Source of the DNA: Hydractinia symbiolongicarpus
Lineage: Eukaryota; Cnidaria; Hydrozoa; Anthoathecata; Hydractiniidae
Assembly: GCF_029227915.1 (NCBI RefSeq)
Contig: NC_079876.1
Coordinates: 3,598,001 to 3,662,000 of the forward strand
Direction: 5' to 3'
Length of the DNA: 64,000 nt
The notes below the pieces were generated by a model that searched no databases, was not told the DNA's origin, and saw nothing but the letters and a program-made list of their open reading frames with translations. Both the position numbers and the translations under genes were made by a program. Shown here one piece after another: positions 52,241 to 61,317 of this stretch (positions are counted from its first letter, which is position 1; every line of letters starts with the position of its first letter).

Positions 52241-52599
52241 AATGAAGCGCTACCACAGCGCCCAGTGTAATCGCTGAGTTCCGGCAATCATGTCAAATTA
52301 AGATGAATGTTATTTCTTGGAGTCCAATTGTTTCATTTATCACATTTATCAAGTCACAGTCCAAAGTTAGTTCAATTAAGTCCCACATTCAATCGTTTCA
52401 CTGTTAAAAGCGATACAACATAGTAATACCGGAAAGATATCACGAAATACATGTTGGTACGAATATGTGACTCAACCGTTGTAACACAAACGGATTGATA
52501 CTGTTAGAGAGTCAATCAAATGTAGTTTTTGAAACTGTCTCTATTTCTTCAGCGCGGGATAACGGCTAGGATTGGTCCCACAGTAAAAAATGACTTATT

Positions 52600-52625
52600 C
52601 ATCTAAATTTTTAAATTAAGAAGAA
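52600..52625 (+). other. HOR joint lacking about 55 bp
   Basis: CATCTAAATTTTTAAA runs straight into TTAAGAAGAATG. The AAGCG box, hairpin and CCGG are missing, as in D60 forms, but the break points differ (AAATTTTTAAA/TTAAG, not TTTAT/TCACG). AAATT occurs at both parent sites, so a short-homology joint is likely. It marks the start of HOR copy 2. Confidence 0.8.
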
Positions 52626-55165
52626 TGTTACTTCTTGGAGTTCAATTGTCTCACTTATAATATTTATCAGGTCACAGTCCAGAGTTAGTTTAGTTAAGTC
52701 CCACAGTCAGTCGTCTCACTGTTAAAAGCGATAAAACCTAGTAATACCGGAAATATATCACGAAATACATGTTGGTACGAATTTGTGACTCAACCGTTGT
52801 AACACAAACGAATTGATACTGTTAGAAAGTCAATGAAATTTAGTTTTTGAAACTGTCTCTATTTCTTCAGCGCGGGATAACGGCTAGGATTGGTCCCACA
52901 GTAAAAAATGACTTATTCATTTAAATTTTTAAATGAAGCGCTACCACAGCGCCCAGTGTAATCGCTGAGTTCCGGCAATCATGTCAAATTAAGAAGAATG
53001 TTACTTCTTGGAGTTCAATTGTCTCACTTATAATATTTATCAGGTCACAGTCCAGAGTTAGTTTAATTAAGTCCCACAGTCAGTCGTTTCATTGTTAAAA
53101 GCGATGCAATCCAGTAATATCAGAAAAATATCGCTAAATACATGTTGGTACGAATATGTGACCCAACCGTTGTAACTCAAACGAACTGACACCGTTAGAA
53201 AGTCAATGAAATGTAGTTTTTGAAACTGCTGCTATTTCTTCAGCGCGCGATAACGGCTAGGATTGGTCCCACGGTAAAGAATGACTTATTTATCAAATTT
53301 TTAAATGAAACGCTACCACAGCGCCCAGTGTAATCGCTGAGTTGCGGCAATCATGTCAAATTAAGATGAATGTTATTTCCTGGAATCCAATTGTCTCCTT
53401 TGTCACACTTATCAGGTGACAGTCCAAAGTTAGTTCAATTAAGTCCCATAGTCAATCGTTTCATAGTTAAAAGCGATGCAACCTAGTAATATCAGAAAAA
53501 TATCGCTAAATACATGTTGGTACGAATATGTGACTCAACTGTTGCAACTCAAACGGATTGATACTGTTAGAAAGTCAATGACTTGTAGTTTTTGAAACTG
53601 TCGCTATTTCTTCATTGCGCGATAACGGTTAGGATTGGTCCCACAGTAAAGAATGACTTATCTATCTAAACTCTTAAATGAAGCGCTACCACAGCGCCCA
53701 GTGTAATCGCTGAGTTCCGGCAATCATGTCAAATTAAAATGAATGTTATTTCTTGGAGTCCAATTGTCTCATTTATCACATTTATCAGGTCACACTCCAA
53801 AGTTAGTTCAATTAAGTCCAACATTCAATCGTTTCACTGTTAAAAGCGATGCAACCTAGTAATAACAGATAAATATCGCAAAATACATGTTGGTACGAAT
53901 GTGTGACACAACCGTTGCAACTCCAACGCACTGACATGGTAGAAAGTCAGTGAAATGTAATATTTGAAACTGTCTCTGTTTCTTCAGCGCGGGATAACGG
54001 CTAGGATTGGTCCCACAGTAAAAAATGACTTACTTATCTAAATTTTTAAATGAAGCGCTACCACAGGGACCAGTGTAATCCCTGAGTTACGGCAATCATG
54101 TCAAATTAAGAAGAATGTTATTACTTGGTGTCCAATTGTCTTACTTTTACATTTATCAGGTCACAGCCCATAATCAGTTCAATTAAGTCCCACAGTCAAT
54201 CATTTCACTGTTAAAAGCGATACAACATAGTAATACCGGAAAGATATCACGAAATACATGTTGGTACGAATATGTGACTCAACCGTTGTAACACAAACGG
54301 ATTGATACTGTTAGAGAGTCAATGAAATGTAGTTTTTGAAACTGTCTCTATTTCTTCAGCGCGGGAAAACGGCTAGGATTGGTCCCACAGTAAAAAATGA
54401 CTTATTCATCTAAATTTTTAAATGAAGCGCTACCACAGCGCCCAGTGTAATCGCTGAGTTCCGGGAATCATGTCAAATTAAGAAGAATGTTACTTCTTGG
54501 AGTTCAATTGTCTCACTTATAATATTTATCAGGTCATAGTCCAGAGTTAGTTTAATTAAGTCCCACAGTGAGTCGTTTCATTGTTAAAAGCGATGCAATC
54601 TAGTAATATCAGAAAAATATCGCTAAATACATGTTGGTACGAATATGTGACTCAACCGTTGTAGCTCAAACGAACTGACACCGTTAGAAAGTCAATGAAA
54701 TGTTGTTTTTGAAACTGTCGCTATTTCTTCTGCGCGCGATAACGGCTAGGATTGGTCCCACGGTAAAAATGACTAATTTATCTAAATTTTTAAATGAAGC
54801 GCTACCACAGCGCCCAGTGTAATCGCTGAGGTGCGGCAATCATGTCAAATTAAGATGAATGTTATTTCTTGGAGTCCAATTGTCTCCTTCATCACATATA
54901 TCAGGTGACAGTCCAAAGTTAGTTCAATTAAGTCCCATAGTCAATCGTTTCATAGTTGGAAGCGATGCAACCTAGTAATATCAGAAAAATATCGCTAAAT
55001 ACATGTTGGTACGAATATCTGACTCAACCGTTGTAACTCAAACGGATTGATACTGTTAGAAAGTCAATAATTGTAGTTTTTGAAACTGTCGCTATTTTTC
55101 AGCGCGCGATAACGGTTAGGATTGGTCCCACAGTAAAAAATGACTTATTCATCTAAATTTTTAAA
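52612..55165 (+). repeat. 2925 bp offset HOR, copy 2
   Basis: Starts at the joint at about 52612 and carries the same markers, e.g. TTCATTGCGCG at 53613 and CTTCTGCGCGCG near 54727. The monomer at 54427 begins GTTCCGGGAATC where copy 1 (51501) has GAGGTGCGGCAATC, a local switch. Confidence 0.88.
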
Positions 55166-56004
55166 TGAAGCGCTACCACAGCGCCCAGTGTAATCGCTGA
55201 GTTCCGGCAATCATGTCAAATTAAGAAGAATGTTACTTCTTGGAGTTCAATTGTCTCACTTATAATATTTATCAGGTCACAGTCCAGAGTTAGTTTAATT
55301 AAGTCCCACAGTCAGTCGTTTCATTGTTAAAAGCGATGCAATCTAGTAATATCAGAAAAATATCGCTAAATACATGTTGGTACGAATATGTGACCCAACC
55401 GTTGTAACTCAAACGGATTGATACTGTTAGAAAGTCAATGAATTGTAGTTTTTGAAACTGTAGCTATTTCTTCAGTGCGCGATAACGGTTAGGATTGGTC
55501 CCACAGTAAAAAATGACTTATTCATCTAAATTGTTAAATGAAGCGCTACCACAGCGTCCAGTCTAATCGCTGAGTTGCGGCAATCATGTCAAAATAAGAT
55601 GAATGTTACTTCTTGGAGTCCAATTGTCTCCTTTATCACATTTATCAAGTGACAGTCCAAAGTTAGTTCAATTAAGTCCCATAGTCAATTGTTTCATAGT
55701 TAAAAGAGATGCAACCTAGTAATATCAGAAAAATATCGCTAAATACATGTTGGTACGAATATGTGACTCAACTGTTGTAACTCAAACGGATTTATACTGT
55801 TAGAAAGTCAATGAATTGTAGTTTTCTGAAACTGTCGCTATTTCTTCAGCGCGTGATAACGGTTAGGATTGGTCCCACAGTAAAGAATGACTTATTTATC
55901 TAAACTCTTAAATGAAGCGCTACCACAGCGCCCAGTGTAATTGCTGAGTTCCGGCAATCATGTCAAATTAAGATGAATGTTATTTCTTGGAGTCCAATTG
56001 TCTC

Positions 56005-56751
56005 ATTTATAATATTTATCAGGTCACAGTCCAGAGTTAGTTTAGTGAAGTCCCACAGTCAGTCGTTTCACTGTTAAAAGCGATACAACATAGTAATATC
56101 GGAAAAATATCACGAAATACATGTTGGTACGAATATGTGACTCAACCGTTGTAACACAAACGGATAGATACTGTTAAAGAGTCAATGAAATGTAGTTTTT
56201 GAAACTGTCTCTATTTCTTCAGCGCGGGATAACGGCTAGGATTGGTCCCACAGTAAAAAATGACTTATTCATTTTAATTTTTAAATGAAGCGCTACCACA
56301 GCGCCCAGTGTAATCGCTGAGTTCCGGCAATCATGTCAAATTAAGATGAATCTAAATTTCTTGGAGTCCAATTGTCTCATTTATCACATTTATAAGGTGA
56401 CAGCCCAAAATCAGTTCAATAAAGTCCCACAGTCAATCGTTTCTCTGTTAAAAGCGATAAAACCTAGTAATACCGGAAAGATATCACGAAATACATGTTG
56501 GTACGAATATGTGACTCAACCGTTGTAACACAAACGGATTGATACCGTTAGAGAGTCAATCAAATGTAGTTTTTGAAACTGTCTCTATTTCTTCAGCGCG
56601 GGATAACGGCTAGGATTGGTCCCACAGTAAAAAATGACTTATTCATCTAAATTTTTAAATGAAGCGCTACCACAACGCCCAGTGTAATCGCTGAGTTCCG
56701 GCAATCATGTCAAATTAAGAAGAATGTTACTTCTTGGAGTTCAATTGTCTC
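56005..56751 (+). repeat. 747 bp dimer duplication, copy 1
   Basis: Contains the GAATCTAAATTTCTTGG monomer (56290) and the start of the ACAACGCCC monomer (56664). Both recur 747 bp later, as do GTTTAGTGAAG and GGATAGATACTGTTAAAGAG. Confidence 0.84.
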
Positions 56752-57498
56752 ACTTATAATATTTATCAGGTCACAGTCCAGAGTTAGTTTAGTGAAGTCC
56801 CACAGTCAGTCGTTTCACTGTTAAAAGCGATACAACATAGTAATATCGGAAAAATATCACGAAATACATGTTGGTACGAATATGTGACTCAACCGTTGTA
56901 ACACAAACGGATAGATACTGTTAAAGAGTCAATGAAATGTAGTTTTTGAAACTGTCTCTATTTCTTCAGCGCGGGATAACGGCTAGGATTGGTCCCACAG
57001 TAAAAAATGACTTATTCATTTTAATTTTTAAATGAAGCGCTACCACAGCGCCCAGTGTAATCGCTGAGTTCCGGCAATCATGTCAAATTAAGATGAATCT
57101 AAATTTCTTGGAGTCCAATTGTCTCATTTATCACATTTATAAGGTCACAGCCCAAAATCAGTTCAATAAAGTCCCACAGTCAATCGTTTCTCTGTTAAAA
57201 GCGATAAAACCTAGTAATACCGGAAAGATATCACGAAATACATGTTGGTACGAATTTGCGACTCAACCGTTGTAACACAAACGAATTGATACTGTTAGAA
57301 AGTCAATGAAATGTAGTTTTTGAAACTGTCTCTATTTCTTCACCGCGGGATAACGGCTAGGATTGGTCCCACAGTAAAAAATGACTTATTCATCTAAATT
57401 TTTAAATGAAGCGCTACCACAACGCCCAGTGTAATCGCTGAGTTCCGGCAATCATGTCAAATTAAGAAGAATGTTACTTCTTGGAGTTCAATTGTCTC
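56752..57498 (+). repeat. 747 bp dimer duplication, copy 2
   Basis: Anchors 57037 and 57411. It differs from copy 1 in the second half of the 57037 monomer, which has GAATTTGCGAC and ACGAATTGATAC instead of GAATATGTGAC and ACGGATTGATAC. Confidence 0.82.
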
Positions 57499-57783
57499 AC
57501 TTATAATATTTATCAGGTCACAGTCCAGAGTTAGTTTAATTAAGTCCCACAGTCAGTCGTTTCATTGTTAAAAGCGATGCAATCCGGTAATATCAGAAAA
57601 ATATCGCTAAATACATGTTGGTACGAATATGTGACCCAACCGTTGTAACTCAAACGAACTGACACCGTTAGAAAGTCAATGAAATGTAGTTTTTGAAACT
57701 GCCGCTATTTCTTCAGCGCGCGATAACGGCTAGGATTGGTCCCACGGTAAAGAATGACTTATTTATCAAAATTTTTAAATGAA

Positions 57784-58155
57784 GAGCTACCACAGCGCTC
57801 AGTGTAATCGCTGAGTTGCGGCAATCATGTCAAATTAAGATGAATGTTATTTCCTGGAGTCCAATTGTCTCCTTTGTCACACTTATCAGGTGACAGTCCA
57901 AAGTTAGTTCAATTAAGTCCCATAGTCAATCGTTTCATAGTTAAAAGCGATGCAACCTAGTAATATCAGAAAAATATCGCTAAATACATGTTGGTACGAA
58001 TATGTGACTCAACTGTTGCAACTCCAACGCACTGACATGGTAGAAAGTCAGTGAAATGTAATATTTGAAACTGTCTCTGTTTCTTCAGCGCGGGATAACG
58101 GCTAGGATTGGTCCCACAGTAAAAAATGACTTATTTATCTAAATTTTTAAATGAA
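57784..58155 (+). repeat. Chimeric monomer from loss of one repeat
   Basis: Its first part matches 53310 (TTATTTCCTGGAGTCC, CACACTTATC) and its last part matches the end of 53683 (CTCCAACGCACTGACATGG, GTAATATTTG). The switch is near 58020, just past the GTAC dyad. The intervening 373 bp of copy 52938-54055 is absent, as expected for one homologous exchange between neighbours. In the next HOR copy (61691-62063) the 53310-type monomer is intact and the 53683 type is missing altogether. Confidence 0.8.
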
Positions 58156-60261
58156 GCGCTACCACAGGGACCAGTGTAATCCCTGAGTTACGGCAATCAT
58201 GTCAAATTAAGAAGAATGTTATTACTTGGTGTCCAATTGTCTTACTTTTACATTTATCAGGTCACAGCCCATAATCAGTTCAATTAAGTCCCACAGTCAA
58301 TCGTTTCACTGTTAAAAGCGATACAACATAGTAATACCGGAAAGATATCACGAAATACATGTTGGTACGAATATGTGACACAACCGTTGTAACACAAACG
58401 GATTGATACTGTTAGAGAGTCAATGAAATGTAGTTTTTGAAACTGTCTCTATTTCTTCAGCGCGGGATAACGGCTAGGATTGGTCCCACAGTAAAAAATG
58501 ACTTATTCATCTAAATTTTTTAATGAAGCGCTACCACAGCGCCCAGTGTAATCGCTGAGTTCCGGCAATCATGTCAAATTAAGAAGAATGTTACTTCTTG
58601 GAGTTCAATTGTCTCACTTATAATATTTATCAGGTCATAGTCCAGAGTTAGTTTAATTAAGTCCCACAGTGAGTCGTTTCATTGTTAAAAGCGATGCAAT
58701 CTAGTAATATCAGAAAAATATCGCTAAATACATGTTGGTACGAATATGTGACTCAACCGTTGTAGCTCAAACGAACTGACACCGTTAGAAAGTCAATGAA
58801 ATGTAGTTTTTGAAACTGTCGCTATTTCTTCTGCGCGCGATAACGGCTAGGATTGGTCCCACGGTAAAAATGACTAATTTATCTAAATGTTTAAATGAAG
58901 CGCTACCACAGCGCCCAGTGTAATCGCTGAGGTGCGGCAATCATGTCAAATTAAGATGAATGTTATTTCTTGGAGTCCAACTGTCTCCTTCATCACATAT
59001 ATCAGGTGACAGTCCAAAGTTAGTTCAATTAAGTCCCATAGTCAATCGATTCATAGTTAGAAGCGATGCAACCTAGTAATATCAGAAAAATATCGCTAAA
59101 TACATGTTGGTACGAATATCTGACTCAACCGTTGTAACTCAAACGGATTGATACTGTTAGAAAGTCAATGAATTGTAGTTTTTCAAACTGTCGCTATTTT
59201 TCAGCGCGCGATAACGGTTAGGATTGGTCCCACAGTAAAAAATGACTTATTCATCTAAATTTTTAAATGAAGCGCTACCACAGCGCCCAGTGTAATCGCT
59301 GAGTTCCGGCAATCATGTCAAATTAAGAAGAATGTTACTTCTTGGAGTTCAATTGTCTCACTTATAATATTTATCAGGTCACAGTCCAGAGTTAGTTTAA
59401 TTAAGTTCCACAGTCAGTCGTTTCATTGTTAAAAGCGATGCAATCTAGTAATATCAGAAAAATATCGCTAAATACATGTTGGTACGAATATGTAACCCAA
59501 CCGTTGTAACTCAAACGGATTGATACTGTTAGAAAGTCAATGAATTGTAGTTTTTGAAACTGTAGCTATTTCTTCAGTGCGCGATAACGGTTAGGATTGG
59601 TCCCACAGTAAAAAATGACTTATTCATCTAAATTTTTAAATGAAGCGCTACCACAGCGTCCAGTGTAATCGCTGAGTTGCGGCAATCATGTCAAAATAAG
59701 ATGAATGTTACTTCTTGGAGACACATTGTCTCCTTTATCACATTTATCAAGTGACAGTCCAAAGTTAGTTCAATTAAGTCCCATAGTCAATTGTTTCATA
59801 GTTAAAAGAGATGCAACCTAGTAATATCAGAAAAATATCGCTAAATACATGTTGGTACGAATATGTGACTCAACTGTTGTAACTCAAACGGATTTATACT
59901 GTTAGAAAGTCAATGAATTGTAGTTTTCTGAAACTGTCGCTATTTCTTCAGCGCGTGATAACGGTTAGGATTGGTCCCACAGTAAAGAATGACTTATTTA
60001 TCTAAACTCTTAAATGAAGCGCTACCACAGCGCCCAGTGTAATCGCTGAGTTCCGGCAATCATGTCAAATTAAGATGAATGTTATTTCTTGGAGTCCAAT
60101 TGTCTCATTTATCACATTTATCAAGTCACAGTCCAAAGTTAGTTCAATTAAGTCCCACATTCAATCGTTTCACTGTTAAAAGCGATGCAACCTAGTAATA
60201 TCACATAAATATCGCTAAATACATGTTGGTAAGAATATGTGACCCACCCGTTGTAACTCAA

Positions 60262-60282
60262 ACGGACTGACATCAACAATTG
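60262..60282 (+). other. Joint between the two 3908 bp HOR copies
   Basis: GGACTGACATCA, from half B, is joined to ACAATTGTCTCATTT, from half A of another monomer. The anchor spacing is 552 bp instead of 746. CAATTGTCTC at 60277 pairs with 56369 at exactly 3908 bp, so this joint fixes the unit length. It is a non-allelic joint with little or no shared sequence. Confidence 0.83.
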
Positions 60283-60579
60283 TCTCATTTATCACATTTA
60301 TAAGGTCACAGCCCAAAATCAGGTCAATAAAGTCCCACAGTCAATCGTTTCACTGTTAAAGCGATACAACATAGTAATACCGGAAAGATATCACGAAATA
60401 CATGTTGGTACGAATATGTGACTCAACCGTTGTAACACAAACGGATTGATACTGTTAGAGAGTCAATCAAATGTAGTTTTTGAAACTGTCTCTATTTCTT
60501 CAGCGCGGGATAACGGCTAGGATTGGTCCCACAGTAAAAAATGACTTATTCATCTAAATTTTTAAATGAAGCGCTACCA

Positions 60580-60600
60580 CAGCGCCCAGTGTAATCGCTG
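60580..60600. other. Potential hairpin CAGCG - 11 nt loop - CGCTG
   Basis: The arms CAGCG (60580-60584) and CGCTG (60596-60600) are exact reverse complements around an 11 nt loop. The same hairpin recurs in most full monomers. Nine monomers carry CAGGG/CCCTG, again perfectly paired. Other variants weaken it: CATCG/CGCTG is common, CAGTG/CGCTG leaves a G-T pair, CAGAG/CGCTG and CAGCG/CTCTG each leave one mismatch. The 21 D60 monomers lack it. Pairing is therefore favoured but not essential to every copy. Whether it acts as DNA, as RNA or not at all is unknown. Confidence 0.5.
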
Positions 60601-60703
60601 AGTTCCGGCAATCATGTCAAATTAAGAAGAATGTTACTTCTTGGAGTTCAATTGTCTCACTTATAATATTTATCAGGTCACAGTCCAGAGTTAGTTTAGT
60701 GAA

Positions 60704-60713
60704 GTCCCACAGT
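60704..60713 (+). repeat. GTCCCACAGT box, first copy in the monomer
   Basis: This 10 bp box occurs twice per full monomer, here in half A and again at 60899-60908 in half B. Both precede an AAGCG box, by 28 bp and 43 bp. The exact repeat of the box in the same order relative to AAGCG is the strongest single clue that the monomer is a diverged dimer. Variants of this copy include GTCCCACATT and GTCCCATAGT. Confidence 0.7.
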
Positions 60714-60772
60714 CAGTCGTTTCACTGTTAAAAGCGATACAACATAGTAATATCGGAAAAATATCACGAAAT

Positions 60773-60792
60773 ACATGTTGGTACGAATATGT
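60773..60792. other. 20 bp imperfect dyad centred on GTAC
   Basis: The segment ACATGTTGGTACGAATATGT pairs 8 of 10 positions with its own reverse complement, with GTAC at the centre. It lies in half B of nearly every full monomer and is among the least variable parts of the array. Copies at 251-270 and 3277-3296 pair 9 of 10. Dyads of this size are typical binding sites for dimeric proteins, but I see no match to the CENP-B box or another site I know. Occasional losses include GGTAGGAAT (19671 and related copies) and GGTCTAAAT (3620). Confidence 0.55.
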
Positions 60793-60799
60793 GACTCAA

Positions 60800-60817
60800 C
60801 CGTTGTAACACAAACGG
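60800..60817. other. Short dyad CCGTT - 8 nt loop - AACGG
   Basis: CCGTT (60800-60804) and AACGG (60813-60817) are perfect reverse complements and sit 8 bp after the GTAC dyad. Many monomers keep both arms. One group has CTGTT with AGCGG (for example about 23481-23500), which pairs only through two G-T pairs. Others end in AACGA and lose the last pair. It may simply be chance complementarity in a conserved region. Confidence 0.35.
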
Positions 60818-60898
60818 ATAGATACTGTTAAAGAGTCAATGAAATGTAGTTTTTGAAACTGTCTCTATTTCTTCAGCGCGGGATAACGGCTAGGATTG

Positions 60899-60908
60899 GT
60901 CCCACAGT
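60899..60908 (+). repeat. GTCCCACAGT box, second copy in the monomer
   Basis: Exact match to the box at 60704-60713. The D36 deletion derivatives remove exactly this region (from GGTCCCACAG to the T/A-rich tail), so they keep only the first box. A common variant of this copy is GTCCCACGGT. Confidence 0.7.
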
Positions 60909-60943
60909 AAAAAATGACTTATTCATTTTAATTTTTAAATGAA

Positions 60944-61317
60944 GCGCTACCACAGCGCCCAGTGTAATCGCTGAGTTCCGTCAATCATGTCAAATTAAGA
61001 TGAATCTAAATTTCTTGGAGTCCAATTGTCTCATTTATCACATTTATAAGGTTACAGCCCAAAATCAGTTCAATAAAGTCCCACAGTCAATCGTTTCTCT
61101 GTTAAAAGCGATAAAACCTAGTAATACCGGAAAGATATCACGAAGTACATGTTGGTTCGAATTTGTGACTCAACCGTTGTAACACAAACGAATTGATACT
61201 GTTAGAAAGTCAATGAAATGTAGTTTTTGAAACTGTCTCTATTTCTTCAGCGAGGGATAACGGCTAGGATTGGTCCCACAGTAAAAAATGACTTATTCAT
61301 CTAAATTTTTAAATGAA
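60944..61317 (+). repeat. CTAAAT-variant monomer (374 bp)
   Basis: GATGAATCTAAATTTCTTGG replaces the usual GATGAATGTTATTTCTTGG, adding one base. Sister copies are 56290-56663 and 57037-57410. In all three the change happens to open a 60-codon ATG frame (61000-61182 here). The frame is satellite sequence with no ribosomal or promoter context, and I do not consider it a gene. Confidence 0.8.

Larger units (their letters stand above)
56366..60273 (+). repeat. 3908 bp HOR, copy 1
   Basis: The longest tandem unit in the window. Anchors 56664, 57037, 57411, 57784, 58156, 58528, 58900, 59272 and 59645 recur 3907-3908 bp later. It contains one CAGGG/CCCTG monomer (58156), one CTAAAT monomer (57037) and the CTTCTGCGCGCG monomer (58528). 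Confidence 0.9.
60569..60731 (+). repeat. Half-unit A of the monomer (about 163 bp)
   Basis: Runs from the AAGCGCTACCAC box to just before AAGCGATACAAC. It shares ordered landmarks with half-unit B: an AAGCG[C/A]TAC[C/A]AC start (10 of 12 identical), a CCAGTGTAAT element matching CTAGTAAT in many B halves, and CCGGCAA matching CCGGAAA in many B halves. GTCCCACAGT lies 28 bp before the following AAGCG here and 43 bp before it at the end of half B. The simplest reading is an ancient tandem duplication followed by divergence. Half A also holds the hairpin and the AGTCCA minirepeat. Confidence 0.6.
60569..60941 (+). repeat. Reference full-length monomer (373 bp)
   Basis: Chosen as a clean example of the unit. 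Order of landmarks: AAGCGCTACCAC box (60569), CAGCG/CGCTG hairpin (60580-60600), CCGG (60605), the AGTCCA-like minirepeat zone (about 60644-60690), GTCCCACAGT box 1 (60704), AAGCGATACAAC box (60732), 20 bp GTAC dyad (60773-60792), CCGTT/AACGG dyad (60800-60817), TTCAGCGCG zone (about 60882), GTCCCACAGT box 2 (60899), then a T/A-rich tail leading to the next AAGCG at 60942. An AGCGCT hexamer and a GTAC occur in nearly every copy, so AfeI or RsaI digestion should give a ladder of about 373 bp. Confidence 0.93.
60732..60941 (+). repeat. Half-unit B of the monomer (about 210 bp)
   Basis: Begins at AAGCGATACAAC and ends before the next monomer's AAGCGCTACCAC. It contains the 20 bp GTAC dyad, the CCGTT/AACGG dyad, the TTCAGCGCG(C/G)GATAACGG zone and the second GTCCCACAGT box. 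It is about 47 bp longer than half A, with 15 bp of that between GTCCCACAGT and the next AAGCG. Its common form keeps CTAGTAATACCGGAAA, for example at about 9552-9567, which aligns with half A's CAGTGTAAT...CCGGCAA. Confidence is limited because similarity outside the shared boxes is weak by eye. Confidence 0.6.

Noticed and set aside
55260-55275. CTTATAATATTT as a TATA-like promoter element
   Set aside because: It is one allele of an A/T-rich part of half A, with alternatives such as TTTATCACATTT in most monomers and no start or transcript evidence.
60569-60941. CENP-B box
   Set aside because: I looked for the TTCG....A..CGGG core on both strands of several monomers. The nearest, CTTCGGCGCGGGATAAC at about 46248, lacks the required A and spacing.
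56346-61182. Three 60-codon ATG frames (56346, 57093, 61000)
   Set aside because: Created by the CTAAAT variant of half A and carried by HOR duplication. The same region is closed in other monomers and nothing suggests translation.
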